From Lanius collurio (taxonomy: Eukaryota > Chordata > Aves > Passeriformes > Laniidae), in the NCBI GenBank assembly GCA_020086605.1, contig JACBWW010000003.1, positions 52,826,334 through 52,890,333 of the forward strand: a DNA stretch of 64,000 nucleotides, written 5' to 3'. The notes beneath the pieces are model-generated. The model had not been told where the DNA came from, did not search any database, and was given only the letters and a program-made list of their open reading frames with translations. The position numbers were made by a program, and so were the translations under genes. Shown one piece after another: positions 14,466 to 28,238 of this stretch; the stretch's first letter is position 1, and each line of letters starts with the position of its first letter.

Positions 14466-15341
14466 AAAGGCATGGCATGAGTTCAGCACCAAGCTGAGTT
14501 GTGTGGTTGACAACCCTGAAGGACAGGATGCCATCCAGAGGGATCTACACAAGCTTGAGAAGTGGCCCATGGGACCTCCATGAGGTTTAGTAAGAGCAAG
14601 GGCAAGGTGCTGCACCTGCATCAGGACAACCCCCAGTACCAACACAGCCTGGGGATGAACAGATTGAGAGCAGCCCTGCCAAGAAGGACTTGGGGGTGCT
14701 GGTGGGTGCAAGGCTGGACATGAGCTGGCAATGTGCACTCACTGGCCAGAAAGCCAAGTGTATTCTGGGTTGCACCAAAAGCAGTGTGGGCAGCAGGTCG
14801 AGGAGGTGATTCCGCCCCTTCTACTCCACTCTAATGAGACCCCACCTGCAGTGCTGCATCCAGCTCTGGGGTCCCCAGCACAGGAAGACCATGGACCTGT
14901 TGGAGTGAATCCACAGGAGGCCACCAAGATGATCAGAGGGATGGAATACCTCTCCTGTGAGGAAAGGCTGAGAGATTTGGGCTTGTTCAGCCTGGAGAAG
15001 AAGGTTTTGGGGTGACCTGGTTGTGGCCTTCCAGCACCTGAAGGGAGCCAACAAAGATAATGGAAAGAGCACATAGTGACAGAACAAGAGGGAACAGCTT
15101 CAAACTCAAAGGGACTGGTTCTAGATAAGCTATTAGAAAAAATCCTTAACTGTGAGGGTGGTGAGGCACTGGCACAGGTTGCCCAGAGAAGGTGTGGATG
15201 CCCCATCCCTGAAGGTGTTCAAATCAGGGTTGGATAGAGCTTTGAGCAACCTGGTCTTGTGAAAGGTGTCCCTGCCCATGGCACATAAGCTGGAACTAGA
15301 TGATTCTTCAGGTCCCTTCCAATCCAAACCATTCTATGGAA
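14466..15341 (+). mobile_element. CR1 LINE 3' fragment with part of the RT region
   Basis: Plus-oriented CR1 beginning at a degraded equivalent of the RT catalytic FADDTKL motif (near 14470), then GACAACCCTGAAGGACAGGA, the thumb region, and a full 3' UTR ending ATTCTATGG at about 15341. Stops and small deletions break the frame. The 5' part of the element is missing, as usual for CR1. Confidence 0.9.
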
Positions 15342-18300
15342 TTGAAGACTTAGAGGTGAAACTGAATTTTATAGGTTACACTAATCTCAAGAAATATGAC
15401 AATTTCTACTGATAAACACAGAATTCATTTAAATGCATATTCTAGCTCATCTGCAGAGATCTTTGAATTTTTCTAGATTCTCTTATTGAATAGGACTGCA
15501 TTTTTGACCATTCTGGACATGATGGATGTCTAGATATTTCTTCTTTTCTTCTTCATACTTAACTTTAGAATAAAAGCTCTTAAAGCTATTAGACCAGTTT
15601 TATGTCACAAGAAGTCAAAGAAAAAAAATTTTAACAGTTTTCCATTAAGACTTTCAACATCCTAAAAGTAATTGTTTTGGCAGATATCTTCAGTCCTAAC
15701 TATGTTTGGTAGCCAAATAAAAAAGTATTTTAATTCCCTGGGAAGCAATCAGAAAGATACTTAATCTAAACATTCTGTCAAAAAATCTAAGGTCAAAAGG
15801 ACATGACTGAGTAGACTTTAAAAGCAAGGTAACTTCAGAAAAATGTTGTTTTGAACAGCAACTTCAGAAACAACAAGACTTAGCCCTCACTGTTTTATCT
15901 AGCAAGTGTAGCAGTCATCCTTTGGACAGAAGACCTCAAACATCCCACAATAATTTACCTTTATCTTGACTCGCTAGAGCCTGAACACCAACATTTATAA
16001 AGCCTTTGTAAATGCAGTTCTTGGAATAGTAAGCTTACATTTTATGTCACTTAACAGTTAATTCAACACCACATGTTAAAAGCTTATTTCTGAAATTGAC
16101 AGAAATTTGGGGCTTAAAACCAATAATCATATAGGAAGCATAACAGAATGATGCATGCCATTTCATACCACCTCAATTGGGTGCAAGTATCAAAATCTCC
16201 TTTTGACACAAGTGGAAGTTTCTTAGAGCTGAGCCTAAATTCATCAACAATGAACAGTGTGTATTGATCTGAGGTAGTCCTCAAGCAGAGGATGCTACAT
16301 TTATTTTCACACTGAAATTATAAATTATAGGAGTCTGTTGATTTTGTCTCATGTAGGTCCACATCGTTAAACCATTCTGGAAATCCATGTTAAATTGAAT
16401 GGAAAATAGTCCATCTTGAACTATAGGGAGAATGATGTTACATGCCTCTGTACTATATTAATATTTTTTGGTATTAGGAAGCACGTGAGAAGTGTTCAGA
16501 GCTTTTTGTTCCCTGGGTGTCTTATTATATCACTTGGTACCACAACACTTGCTTAGTTTGTAAACCTCAAGACTTCAGATAACTTAACTGCAAGAGGGAA
16601 CATCAGTAACTTTTCTGCTCCACAATATGTACATAAGGCTAAAGAAAACAATTCAAATCATAACAGATTATTGAATTAGTAAGTCTTTTCTGTCACTTCT
16701 GCTTAGTTTAGGAAATATTTCACCCTGTATTTATAGGAATCTAGATGGTTTTCCATATTGCCTCCTGCTTATAGCCATCTCACTTTCCTTTAGCGTTTGG
16801 TTGGGGTTATTTTCCAATACAACAAAGAAGGTGGTAATATCCATCCACAGCCATAAGCCAGATATAACATCCCTTGCCACTTTATCTCAGGAAGCAGCTG
16901 ACTCAAAGCACAATTTTAAGTCAGTGACAGGCCAAGAGCATTTTATCACCCTTCCTGAACATTAACTGCTTATGTGCATTGTTTGGGGCATGGCTGGAAA
17001 AGTTATACCTTGCTTACCCTGAAGTACATTTTTCTGAACACTCTTACACAGATTATGTGTAGCTCAGCAGCACGTTCAACACAAACTGAAAGCAAAGCTC
17101 TAACCACCACCAAAAATGCCCCACAGAAAATACTTCTAGAGTACTTGTTCTTTTAGCTGCTTTACTTCTCATTTAAAGAAGAACTACTTCCAAACTGCTG
17201 TGATTTAAGAGCTCTAGAATTTCCCTAAAAGAGAGAGGGGAAAGCCAATCTAACAAGAAGGGGCCTCCTTACAGTGACACAGCCTGGCTGCACCTTCCAA
17301 AAGCCCCAGCTTCCAGCCAAGGTGGTCATTCCCACAGTTCAAGCCCAGATTCCTACAGACACTGCCAAGTGATTGACACACATGCTAGTCACTGGAAGCA
17401 AGCTCGGCTGCTGTAAACATGGGTTAGCTGCTCACTCATTGTATTACTTTCAAAGTCTATTAAAAAAGCTACGTCAAATTACAAAAATCACTCATTTCAT
17501 ATAAAACCAGACACGGAACATGAAAGAGACCATTTCTCAATACCTAGAACTAAAACTGGTTAATATCTAAAACATAAGATGGAAAAGACAAACTGAGACA
17601 AGACTCCACAGATAGGTGGAGTTCAGACTGAAGAACTGAAATAGTACAGACACTGAGCCTGTTTCTGCACAAGTACAACATAAGAAGGGAAGATTACTGG
17701 GTTTTGGTTAGAGGCATGTTGGTTTTTCATAGGCTGTGGTTTTCCTTGACTGTGCCAGGAATTTACATTCATCAGCCAATGTCTTGTAGGTACCACAAAT
17801 ATCTGTTTAAGTCATTTATTTACTCATGTCCAAGTGAGCTGCTTGTTCTTGCAAAAGGAAGAAGTTAAACACAAACTGCAGTACCATCAAAGAAAAAATT
17901 AATTAAATGGTGGAGAGAAGCAAAGGTTACTAAAACACAGAAAAATACTGAATTTTAATCAAGGTGTGTGTTACCAAATAGACCAATCTCTTCTTCATTT
18001 TTGTCCCTCTACATTTGAATTTTACACCAGTTTAGGTTAACAGCCGTCTCCAGGGTTAATCACAAGCCATTAGCACACTTTAATATTGCATCGATGTAAG
18101 CAAAAATGCACCATTACACATTTTGAAACTCCTCATTGCTGTGTTCACACACTGGTATAATGTATTACATTACTTACAGTTACAGTAGTTCTCGGCAATA
18201 CAAAGTTTCCTAACACATTTCACAGTACATGGATTCATGCACATTCCCATGGAAACAGCCAAGGCCACTGGCACTGCAGAATCACTTTCTTGTAGAAATA

Positions 18301-19396
18301 TTTCTGTAAGACAGCCCCAGGACCTCAATCGTGCGAATGGCAGGGCATTAGATGCTATTAGCACACTGTCAGGAGGCAATGATAGGGATGTAATGAGATT
18401 AACATCCAAAATTCTGCTTGTTACAAGTGGGATGGAGCATTTCCCCAGGACTACTTAGTATATTATTTCTTTTATTTCCCAAATCTCACTGAACAAAAAA
18501 CTTTTGAAAACATTCAGGATTCCAGGCAGTTTTTGCAAATTGCCAATACAATTCATATTTATTATTTGTATTGAATTCAGTATCTAGCCATCATTTCAAG
18601 AATGAAAGCTGATGAATATACTCCTTCAGAGCACAACATATGGAAATTATATAGAAGTGGTAGAGGCAGGCACAGCTTCAACATTTTCTGCTCGAAACAC
18701 CAGAGCTGTACATTTATACTTCAACATACAGTCGATACATATGTTCTGTGTATCAGTGAATCACCATCATTCAAAATTCATGGCACTCTCCAAGTGAGGA
18801 GTGTATTTCAACAAGGTTTTCCTTAGCATCAACTTCTAACAGCTTCCTATAAAAAGATTTAAAGATGACAGCCAAAAGCAGCAGGAGCAATTTTATTTAA
18901 CAGCCTATTCTTTAACCAGATTGTACCAGACTGTTACCATTTTGAAGCTGAAGAAAAACAGCAAGACAGTTACTACCCGTATCTATCTGACCTTCAAAAA
19001 TTAGCAAAGTAGGGCAGACCTGGTGGGGGAGGAGGGAGTGGGAGCTCATTTGAGACTACTGATCTATTTCAAAAAACATCCCCTGCACAACGAAACTGGA
19101 ATATACTATTTAAGGGTGTGTCTTGAAGCATGACTTCCATATGCATTGAACAGATGCTTCCAAGTAACCAGTAAAATCCCTATCGGACATGACTTCCATA
19201 TCATTTTAATAATTTATAACTTCTTGCACAACAGTTTTTTCCACATTGAAACACTTAGCCTTTCTGGCAAACACTTGGTTATGTGCTAAGGGGCTACAAC
19301 AGAGACAGATCCTCCTAGTACAGCTAGTGCAATCCAGAAAATCAAGTCTGGATGGAGTCTCAGTTTTCCTGCTGACTTAAAAGTATAAAATGGAGG

Positions 19397-19456
19397 AAAA
19401 AAAAACAAAAAAAAAACAAAAAAAAAAAAACAAAAAAAAAAAAACAAAAAAAAACC
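19397..19456 (+). repeat. A-rich simple repeat
   Basis: Runs of 9-12 A separated by single C, forming an (A9-12 C)n array. Confidence 0.95.
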
Positions 19457-22277
19457 AAACCATGAACGTCAGTTATTGCCTCAACTTTCCCATCTTTCAA
19501 ACAGAGATTTGCCTTTGTATCATCATCTGAACACTGCCACATGAAAATCACTTCCAGAAGAGTTCCATTTCTAATAACAGCTACTGTGACAAAGAGATTA
19601 AAAACAATTATTCTAATTTTATCACTCAGTGCCAATGGAGAAGGCAGTATGGCTTTCAAATTGTTCCCAAGGAGTGATGACAGCTGCAGTAAATATCCTA
19701 TGTCTCATCTAAAGTTTAAAAAGCTTTAAAACAGTTTTTTGGGGTTTGCATTGATAATAATGTGATAGTAAAAACCCCTGAGTCCTAAGTGCTCAAAACT
19801 CAGCCCTACATTGATCAAGAATTTTGTCAGAGACTGCATACATTTCTCAGGTATGTATAAAAAAATCCCGAAATATGAATAAGTGATTTACACCTCCAAG
19901 TTCCTAAACATCAAAGAACATTTGCTTAACAGGAAAGGGTATGCACATTGCTGATTGCACAGATATGGATTCCAAGAAACAGGAAGGATGTAGAGCAAAC
20001 ATGCTGCAAAGCATGGTGCGTGTGAGCAGAACAAAGGCAAAGACCAACAACTCTTACATGATCAAAGAAACATCCTAACCTTCACTTTCCAGAAAAACTC
20101 AAACATTTATAGAAGAGAATTAGTCTGTTGTTGCATGCATAAAGTAAAATTCAGGTGCATCTTCAAACTCCAGTGAGTAAATAAGCCTCTCTATTAACTT
20201 TAAAATTTGATTAAGCCAAAAGAAATTAACAGAATGCTTATCTGAAATAAATATCTACATACAAGTCATTCAAAAATATTGCCACCTTATGCTTAAGTAT
20301 CTTTGTGTATGCACATTACAAAAGACATTATCAAAGTTAAGCTCTATTGTCTTGGTTTTAGATTATTGAATAATCATACAAAATACTAACAGGAATAATT
20401 ATTATACGAGCCTGAATGTCTTTCCATTTGGTACATTAACAATTTATCTACTTTCCGTTAAGCTGATATTATTCTGTTATGTGGTAACCTAATTAAACTG
20501 CTGTGCAGTGTTGGTAAAGCCAGTATCACACCTCTGAAATCCTAATGCTGCTGGAAGACTAAAAACAATATGAAAGAACAGTATGTTCTAAACTGTACTG
20601 TCACTGAGAAGGTATTTTCAGCTTGTGTGTAAATATGGAAAAACAACACCCAAAGTAACCATATCCAAAAAATATCTCTGGCAAAGAAAGATTAATGGCA
20701 AAATACTATAGCGACAATAAGTTGAAGATATATGATCCTTTTTCAAAGACTGGAGCCAGGGTGGGTAGTGGGGGTGGAAGGGTTTGCTCCTCTTCCTACA
20801 AGGTCTTTCATACAGTCTGTAAGATTTATTTAAAAGATGGAAGAAAAAGTCTTAAGAGTGAATAGGGTGTAGGCGTTGTTCATTTCATACACACCACCAA
20901 GGGCCTTTCAGCACAGTACCTGCTGGGTTTCTCCCCAGGGCCTGCAGTTACAAGTACACTTCCCTCACCTACATCACACTGAACATCAGATGCAAAGCTC
21001 TAATTCTCTTCCAAAAAACTGAAAACCAAAGGAGAACATTTAACAATGTTCAGTGTGCAAGCAGACATAATGCATTGCCTCAGCAACAAAGCCATCACTT
21101 GTCACCTCCCTATGCACAGAGTCAGAGTTAACAGCAAACAGGACACAAAGGTAATGATCATTATCTGCTGTGTTTTAGATGTAACATTTTCATCACTAAA
21201 AGGTAGGAAGTTATTTGAAAGGTATCTGGTGGAAATACTCTTGCCCTCAGTATCAACACAACTAAATAGGAATCACAAGACCACGATCTACTGTTCTCAC
21301 AGGAGCTACGAATACACAATTACCATGCCAGAGACCAGTTCGATATGCACATAAGATGGGCAAAAAATAAGGAGAACTTTAACTGCTAACGACAGCAGTG
21401 TAGAGGGCAACACATTATTTCTCTTTGCACACAGCAAAAGAAAGAAAAGCTTGTTTTGAAATAAGCTTTTCCCCTTCAAGTCTTGAAGTGTAATACTGCT
21501 CAACACATTTAAGCCACCTCCACACTTAGATTAACTCCTTTTGTCAGCACACTAGTTTCACGGTGTGAAGCGATACCAGATGTTCCAGTTCTAAATGCCT
21601 CACTAGGGTACAGTTACCATGACACTTAGGAGATGCTGAGTGCACCAATGCACTCTTACAAATCACTTAAAGTTTGTGCTCTGTTAGCAAGTATCCACTG
21701 CTATCCACTGACAAAATACACTGAAATTTGCATTCTCAGACCATCACCATGTGGGTATTTTACCCACTGCCATTACAGAAATTTCACTCAGCCTCAAGTT
21801 TTATATTCCAAGGAGGTTCTTGGCCCGTTCGACTTACCAGTCCACATTAATGCTTTCGCCTCTGAATTTAAGCACAGAAACACAGAAACTCCCTTCTGGC
21901 TTAGATTCATGCAACTCATTGCTTACACATGAAGATTAATAGAATATAAAACAAAGCTCTTCTATCTTCTCCATGATTCAAGGCATCCATGAATACATCA
22001 AGCCAGTATTCAATTCACAGACCAACTCTCAGAGCCAACATAATTTGATCTAATATTTTAGGGAAAGAGGTCAAGGAAAAGTCAACAAGATTGAACTTCA
22101 ACTTAAAATTCCATTTCAATTCCTTTGGAAGACACACAAAATACAATACAGCCTGAAGGACGTTATATCCTAAAACACTCCTCTAGAACTCTGCAATGTC
22201 AAGAAACTCTACAAAGAATAGCAGGCAGAACCCACCACCTGTGCATTCTTGCAAAGTCTTCAGAAAGGGGAAAGAAG

Positions 22278-22302
22278 AAAAAAAAAAAAAAAAAAAAAAA
22301 AA
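22278..22302 (+). repeat. Poly(A) tract
   Basis: An uninterrupted run of about 25 A following GAAAGAAG. No adjacent LINE or processed gene copy was recognised. Confidence 0.95.
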
Positions 22303-23532
22303 CCACCACAAGAAATGCTAGGAAAAGCACAATATTCACAACTTAAGAAATGTCAGAGATTTCAGACAGTTCAATATAGGCTTCACTGGTACTACAAAAT
22401 TATTCAAATACTATGGAAATCGATTGCTTTCTTTCAGTAGTGTCAAAAGTTATCATTTTAAAAAGAGATTAAACAAACATTTGCAAGAAAAGTCTTAGAA
22501 ACTGATTTTCAATAACCATGACACCTTATTTTGTTTACTGTGATCAAACACATCATCCTGAAGGGCTCCTCACCCAAGAAGCTAACTAGGCTTTCCCTCT
22601 TAACAGCTGGGGATACAGTCCAATCTATCCAAACCTTTTAGGGCAAAAATGCATGATAGTAAGAAAACAAGGCACAAGCAACTTAAATATCACAATTATT
22701 AATAGAGTAACTACTGAAAAATAATTTTAAAATTATGTGATGAGATTTTTAAAAATGTAGACTCACATAATCTTATCTGGTTTTGTAAATAAATAAATAA
22801 ATACAAAGAATAAGAATACAAAGCACCAGGCACACTACACCATCACCGAATCAGGGATGATGTAATGAAGCTTAAAGTAACAATCTTTGATTAAATGAGT
22901 CTTATCTGACACAAGAGAATGTAGCACTATGGCCATACTCCTGATGGTGGTGCACAAATGCAGACAAGTCCTACAACTTCTAACCATATTCTTGATATGT
23001 TTTGGTCAATGTATGTATGCATTTAACATAAATAAATTTACAAAGATATCTTAAAGTTTAGTGGTAATTTGTTTAGCGTTAAGGCTTTGCACATTAGCAA
23101 TTATGAAGATATAGTTATAGAAACTTATAGGCATTTTGAGAGGGCCTACATAACTTTTGCTGCTTCCTACAATATGTAAAAATTTTGCACAATGGATATA
23201 AGTGTTTAAAGAAATCATATGCAGTGGTTGAGCAAAAAAGTTTGAGTAAAAAAACCATCATTTCCATTGATGAAATGATAAAAGCAGTGCACATATTAAT
23301 GCTTTAGCATTAAGTTAAGCATCTAGTTATATTGCTACTCAAGAGCCATGTATAAGCAAACCTTTTTCAGTCAGCCAACACTGTTCTCCAAAACCATTAC
23401 TGGGTGTAATTTTTTGAATGCGTAAATAAATGCAAGGGCAAGATTTAAAAATAAATTTTGGTGCCTAAGAATTTAGTTAGATGAAGAATTATTTTTCTTT
23501 ACTTTACCCAACTACATCAGGACACTCACCAT

Positions 23533-23898
23533 TAAACCATGTCCTTAAATGTCACATCCACAAGTTTTTTTGCACAACTTCGAGGAATCATGATTCCAGC
23601 ACTTCCCTGGAAAGCTTGTACCAACATTTAACCACCCTTCTGGTAAAGAAATTTTTCCTAATATCCACTCTAAACCTCCCCTGTACAACCTGAGGCGATT
23701 TCCTCTTGTCCTATCACTTCTTACCTTGGAGAAGAGACCAACCCCCACTTTGTTACAGCCTCTGTTCAGGGCACTGGAGAGAGTGATAAGGTCTTCCCTG
23801 AGCCTCCTTTTCTCCAGGCTAAACACCCCCAGCTCCCTCAGCTGCTCCTCATCAGACTTGTGCTCTACACCCTTCCCCAGCTTTGTTGCCTTTCTCTG
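23533..23898 (-). mobile_element. Older CR1, 3' part, split by a younger CR1
   Basis: Minus-oriented CR1 3' region. Its sequence stops in the middle of the block GTTGCCTTTCTCTG and resumes at 25549 with GACACACTCCAGCCCCTCAA. Joined, these match an uninterrupted CR1, so the intervening 1650 bp are a later insertion. The copy is more diverged than the inserted one. Confidence 0.88.
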
Positions 23899-25548
23899 TA
23901 TTTTTCACAGAACTTTTCACAGAATCAGCAGGTTGGAAGAGACCTTCAAGATCATTGAAACCAACCCATGTCATCATGCCACCCCACAACAAACCACGGC
24001 ACTGAGTGCCACATCCAATCTTTTTTTAAACACATCCAGGGATGGTGACTCCACCACCTCTCCGGGCAGACAATTCCACTTCACCACTCTTTCAGTAAAA
24101 AACTTTTCCTAATACCCAACCTAAATTTCCCTTGGAGCAGCTTGAGACTGTGTCCTCTCGTTCTGTTGGCTGATGCCTGGAACAAGAGACCAACCCCCAC
24201 CTGACTATAGCCACCTTTCAGGAAGTTGTAGAGAGTGATACGGTCACCTCTGAGTCTCCTTTTCTCCAGGCTAAACAACCCCAGCTCCCTCAGTTGTTCC
24301 TCATAGGGGTTGTGTTCCAAGCCCCTCACCAGCCTCGTTGCCCTCCTCTGGATGGGTTCAAGCAGCTCAATGTCCTTCCCGAGCTGAGGGCCCAGAACTG
24401 GACACGGTACTCAAGGTGCGGCCTCACCAGTGCCGAGTACAAGGGAAGAATGACCCTCCTGCTCCTGCTGGCCACACTGTTCCTGACACAGCCCAGGATG
24501 TCGATGGCCTCCTTGGCCACCAGGGCACACTGCTGGCTCATGTTCCATCGGCTGTCAGCCAGTACCCCCAGGTCCCTTTCTGCCTGGGCACTGTCCAGCC
24601 ACATGGTCCCCAGCCTATTGCCATGCAGGGGGGTTTTGTGGCCAAAATGCAGGACTTGGTACCTGGGCTTGTTAAACTTCATCCTATTGGACTCTAATCA
24701 TCCATCCAACCATTCCAGGTCTCTCTGCAGAGCCCTCCTACCTTCCAACCAATCGAGACATGCTCCCAGCTTAGTGTCATCTGCAAATTTATTAATAGTA
24801 GACTCAATACCCTCATTCATGTCATCAATAAAAATATTAAACAAAACTGGCCCCAGAACAGACCCCTGAGGGACCCCACTGGTGAGTGGCCGCCAGCTGG
24901 ACGCAGCACCATTCACCACCACTCCCTGGGCCCAGACATCCAGCCAGTCCTTAGCCCAGGGAAGAGTGCTCCTGTCCAAGCCGTGGGCTGCCAGCTTTTC
25001 CAGGAGGATGCTGTGGGAGACAGTGTCAAAGCCCTTGCTGAAGTCCAAACAGACAACATCCACAGCCTTTCCCACATCCACCAGGCAGGTCACCTGCTCA
25101 TAAAAGGAGATCAGGTTGGTCAAACATGACCTGCCCCTCCTAAACCCATGCTGGCTGGGTCTGATCCCCCAGCCATCCTGTAGGTGCTGTGTGATGGCAC
25201 TCAATATAAACTGTTCCATTACCTTACTGGGTACTGAGGTCAGACTGACTGGCCTATAATTTCCAGGATCCTCCTTCCTACCTTTCTTGTGAATGGGCAT
25301 CACATTGGCCAGCTTCCAGTCCTCTGGAACCTCACCAGTGAGCCAGGACTGTTGGTAAATGATGGAGGGCAGCTTCTCAAGCTCACCTGCCAGCTCCCTC
25401 ATCACCCTGGGATGGATCCCATCTGCTCCCATAGTTTTATGAGCATCTAAGAAGTTCAGCAATTCTCTGACTGCTTCCTCCTGGATAACAGGGGGACCAT
25501 GCTGCTTCTTGACACCACCTTCCAGTCCAGGAGGACAGCTGTCCTGGG
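23899..25548 (-). mobile_element. Younger CR1 LINE inserted into an older CR1
   Basis: Minus-oriented, 5'-truncated CR1 of 1650 bp with a 3' tail of imperfect TTCTGTGA units (23899-23925). From about 25548 down to 24698 it encodes a long ORF2 reverse-transcriptase segment with [63 protein letters not shown] and the catalytic FADDTKL. A TGA at 24700-24698 interrupts the frame just after RDLEWLDG. The frame then stays open from 24697 to 24326. The element is therefore dead but fairly recent. No endonuclease domain is present. Confidence 0.93.
24698..25548 (-). pseudogene. CR1 ORF2 reverse transcriptase fragment
   Basis: About 283 codons of retrotransposon reverse transcriptase (fingers and palm) without a natural start; the methionine of the open frame at 25555 belongs to the flanking older CR1. 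RT motifs are in correct order and both acidic catalytic regions are visible (DFSKGFD and FADD). It terminates at an internal TGA and lacks the N-terminal endonuclease, so it cannot support transposition alone. Confidence 0.9.
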
Positions 25549-25800
25549 GACACACTCCAGCCCCTCAATGTCTTTCTTTTAGGGAAAGGTCCAAAACTGA
25601 ACAAGGGATTTGAGGTGCAGTCCCACCAGTGCTGCATACAGGGGAACAATCATTGCCCTCTCCTGCTGGCCACACTATTTCTGATGCAGGCCAGGATGTC
25701 ATTGGTCTTTTTGGACATCTAGGGGCACACAGTGGCTCACGTTCAGTTGATGTCAACTAGCACCCCTAGGTCCTTTTCCACCAGTCACTCTTTCCCAAGT
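25549..25800 (-). mobile_element. Older CR1, 5' part of the split copy
   Basis: Continuation of the CR1 at 23533-23898. It reads through the typical CCTCAATGTC, GCCCTCTCCTGCTGGCCACA and GCACCCCTAGGTCC blocks and fades near 25800. Confidence 0.85.
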
Positions 25801-27848
25801 CTGTTCACTACCATGAACACAAGCTTTCTTCAGGCTACTTGACAACATGACAGAATTTCTATTCAAACTTGTACCACAGGAAGCAAAGACAACGGGATGC
25901 AATATATGACATTAATCATCTGACCTTTTTGTCATGATGGCCAAAAACAAATACATGCATTCTTAGATCTCATCTGAAAGAAAAAGGACATTACAAATGT
26001 GAACTTCTACAGCATTATTTTTTACCCTGCATTTTCTAATTTCTTCGAAAACATAGACCCCATACACTGGAACCCACTTTCAATATAAGTTTATTCATTA
26101 AGAAATTAAGCAGATTAAAATAAGAAAGACGTTAACTACAGAACGCTCTACCTGTACCAGATTTCAAAAGGAGGCCCAGAAAGTAGATATTGCTGCATAT
26201 TCATATATTATGTTTTAAGGTAACATCCTGACATTTAAAACTTCTCCTCTTCGTTACAAATACTGGGGTTTTTTTAACTTTATTATTCCTCTGAAATACC
26301 AAGCTTTCTAAACACACTTTCACATTCTCACATACAAAGATGACTGATGCATCTTCTGTTTTGCACTCATAGACCCAAAAGCAACCTACCTAAACATGCC
26401 TTTGCTTTCAAAGCAGCCCCATTTGAAAGATTAATTGTGCCACTGCCAAGAGATGAGAAACCAGTGAAGAAAAAGAGATCAGCAACATCCCTGATGCCCA
26501 CCAGAATTCAGAATTCTTAGCATGTAATCACCCTGGCCATCATCAAGATGACTGATGCAGTCTTGTTACTTTGTGAGAGCACAGAGAAGACATTTAAATC
26601 AGTGAGGTATTAGAAACACACCAGAAGAATTTCAGTAAGAGATCTGAAGGACTTGTGACAGAAGTCACTTTGTTTACAAAGCAAGCAAATTTCTGCCAAC
26701 ATTTCTCTCCATCACAGATGTCATGGAAGTTTATGAACCAGTGCTACTGTCCTGAGAACACCTGGTCTAAGAGACATCTTCAGGAGGTGGAAAGCTGAAA
26801 GCCTTCGCAATTTTCAGTAAATCACCTCCCTCTCTACTGACTCCATGCAAGAGGCACCACTGAGCTGTACCAGGAGAAAACACAAGGAGAAGGATAAAAA
26901 AGGCATGAAACAAAAAAAAAATCATAAGCATTTGCTGGACTGTCAGAAGCAGACCATCAGAGTCACTCACAGTTGATCTGAATCACCAGCAGCTCACAAA
27001 GCAGATTACATGCCTGACAGAGAAAAATCAGGAGCAAAGTAAATCAAATTTACCAGCTGCTATCAAAGTGTATGGCACCAGCCTGCTGCAGGAGCAGTCT
27101 GCTATCCACTGCTGGGCTTTTAGGAATATTTCACAATTGATCAGTTTTCACCACTCCTTGAAAACGCTCCATGCGCCAAAGCCACAGAAATACAGACAGT
27201 TGGACAGTGCAGAAAAAATGTGATTCAAATTTTCTCTTTCACAAGACCTATTATGCACAAATACATGATTCCTTCTCTTCCCGAATATTTACTATACTGT
27301 GTAACTCCAGGGTAATGACTGAGGACTATCAGTAATAATGCCAAGCAGCCTTCAAAGCTTGTCTCAAAACTACAATCTTCTTTCTCATAACCAGGGTACC
27401 AACTGTCTCCTTCACACTTCAGCCGTACAGTGCTCCGTTGACATTTGGCAAAGATAATGAAGTAACAATGCTTCTATCCTTAAAACGTAACTCTTTTTCC
27501 TTGCATCATTAATAGTTATTACCAACTCTGTAAGACGTGAACCAACACAAAAAGATCGAGGAGTAAAGCCAGGAACCAACTTTCGTAGAAGCTCTTCCAC
27601 TTTAGGCCTGCATAAACTGTCTGTATTAAGATGGCTCTGTTCTCTGCTAAGTCCTTTCAACCCGTCTGTTTATTTTATTTCTCATTAAGCAAATGCAGCA
27701 GGTCCTGGCAGCCGTGACAGAGAAAGCAAAAAGCGCAACCGCCGTGCTTGTCAGCTCTGACACCTGCGAAATTTTCTGGGTACAGGTGTGAAAGCTGAAA
27801 ATAGCAACTGCGCGCACGGGGGCGGCGGAGCTGAGTGATGAAATGGGA

Positions 27849-27890
27849 CATTTAAAGGCAATTTACTCTGCCCTGGTCCGGCCTTTGCTT
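27849..27890 (+). mobile_element. Possible tiny CR1 remnant
   Basis: About 40 bp reading AIYSALVRPLL, close to the conserved CR1 RT peptide [11 protein letters not shown] seen on the minus strand of the copy at 23.9-25.5 kb. It sits at the edge of the EIF3H CpG island. It is short enough that chance is possible. Confidence 0.4.
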
Positions 27891-28118
27891 ACACAGGGCG
27901 AGAGCCGCTCCCCTCAGCAGGATCGAGCATGGGGAAGCTTGGCTACAGCCGGGAAGCTCGGCAGGGGCATGAAGCCGTTCCTGCCCGTCGGGAAGTGCCA
28001 GTCCCGGCAGGACATGGGGCTCCACCGCGGCACCGCCCCACGGACGGGCCCCGCCGGCGGCTCCACGCGGCCACCCCGCCCGTCCCCCGCCCGCGGAGGC
28101 CCCGCGTCCTCCGCTCAC

Positions 28119-28238
28119 CAGCCCGTCGATCTGCACTTGCTTGACGGCCGAGTCCCCCGCGGCGGCGGCTTTGCCTTTGCCCTTGGAGGCGCCGAAGCCG
28201 CCGCCGGCAGCGCCTGAACCCTCCTTGCGCGACGCCAT
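28119..28238 (-). CDS. EIF3H: EIF3H exon 1 (eIF3 subunit h, N-terminus)
   Basis: First coding exon of translation initiation factor 3 subunit h, a cytoplasmic MPN-fold subunit of the eIF3 complex that binds the 40S ribosome. The reverse strand reads ATG at 28238-28236 and gives 40 codons: it begins MASRKEGSG, has a Gly/Ala/Lys-rich low-complexity stretch, and ends in the conserved AVKQVQIDGL. The exon stops in phase 0 before a donor reading GTGAGC (28118-28113). The start is chosen because MASRKEG matches the vertebrate protein and lies in a CpG island. The low-complexity part (residues about 8-28) differs in composition from mammals, as expected for a variable linker. The gene is divergent from UTP23, with about 16 kb between the two start codons. 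The match is recalled, not searched, but is strong. Confidence 0.95.

Larger units (their letters stand above)
9255..28118 (-). other. EIF3H: EIF3H intron 1
   Basis: An intron of about 18.9 kb between the two EIF3H coding exons. It is AT-rich and holds a CR1 fragment at 14466-15341, a nested CR1 pair at 23533-25800, a tiny CR1-like piece at 27849-27890 and several poly(A) tracts. Apart from these, the stretches 9.3-14.4, 15.4-19.3, 19.5-22.2, 22.4-23.5 and 25.8-27.8 kb show no gene, RNA or repeat that I can recognise. Open frames of 60-100 codons in it look like chance. Confidence 0.85.
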
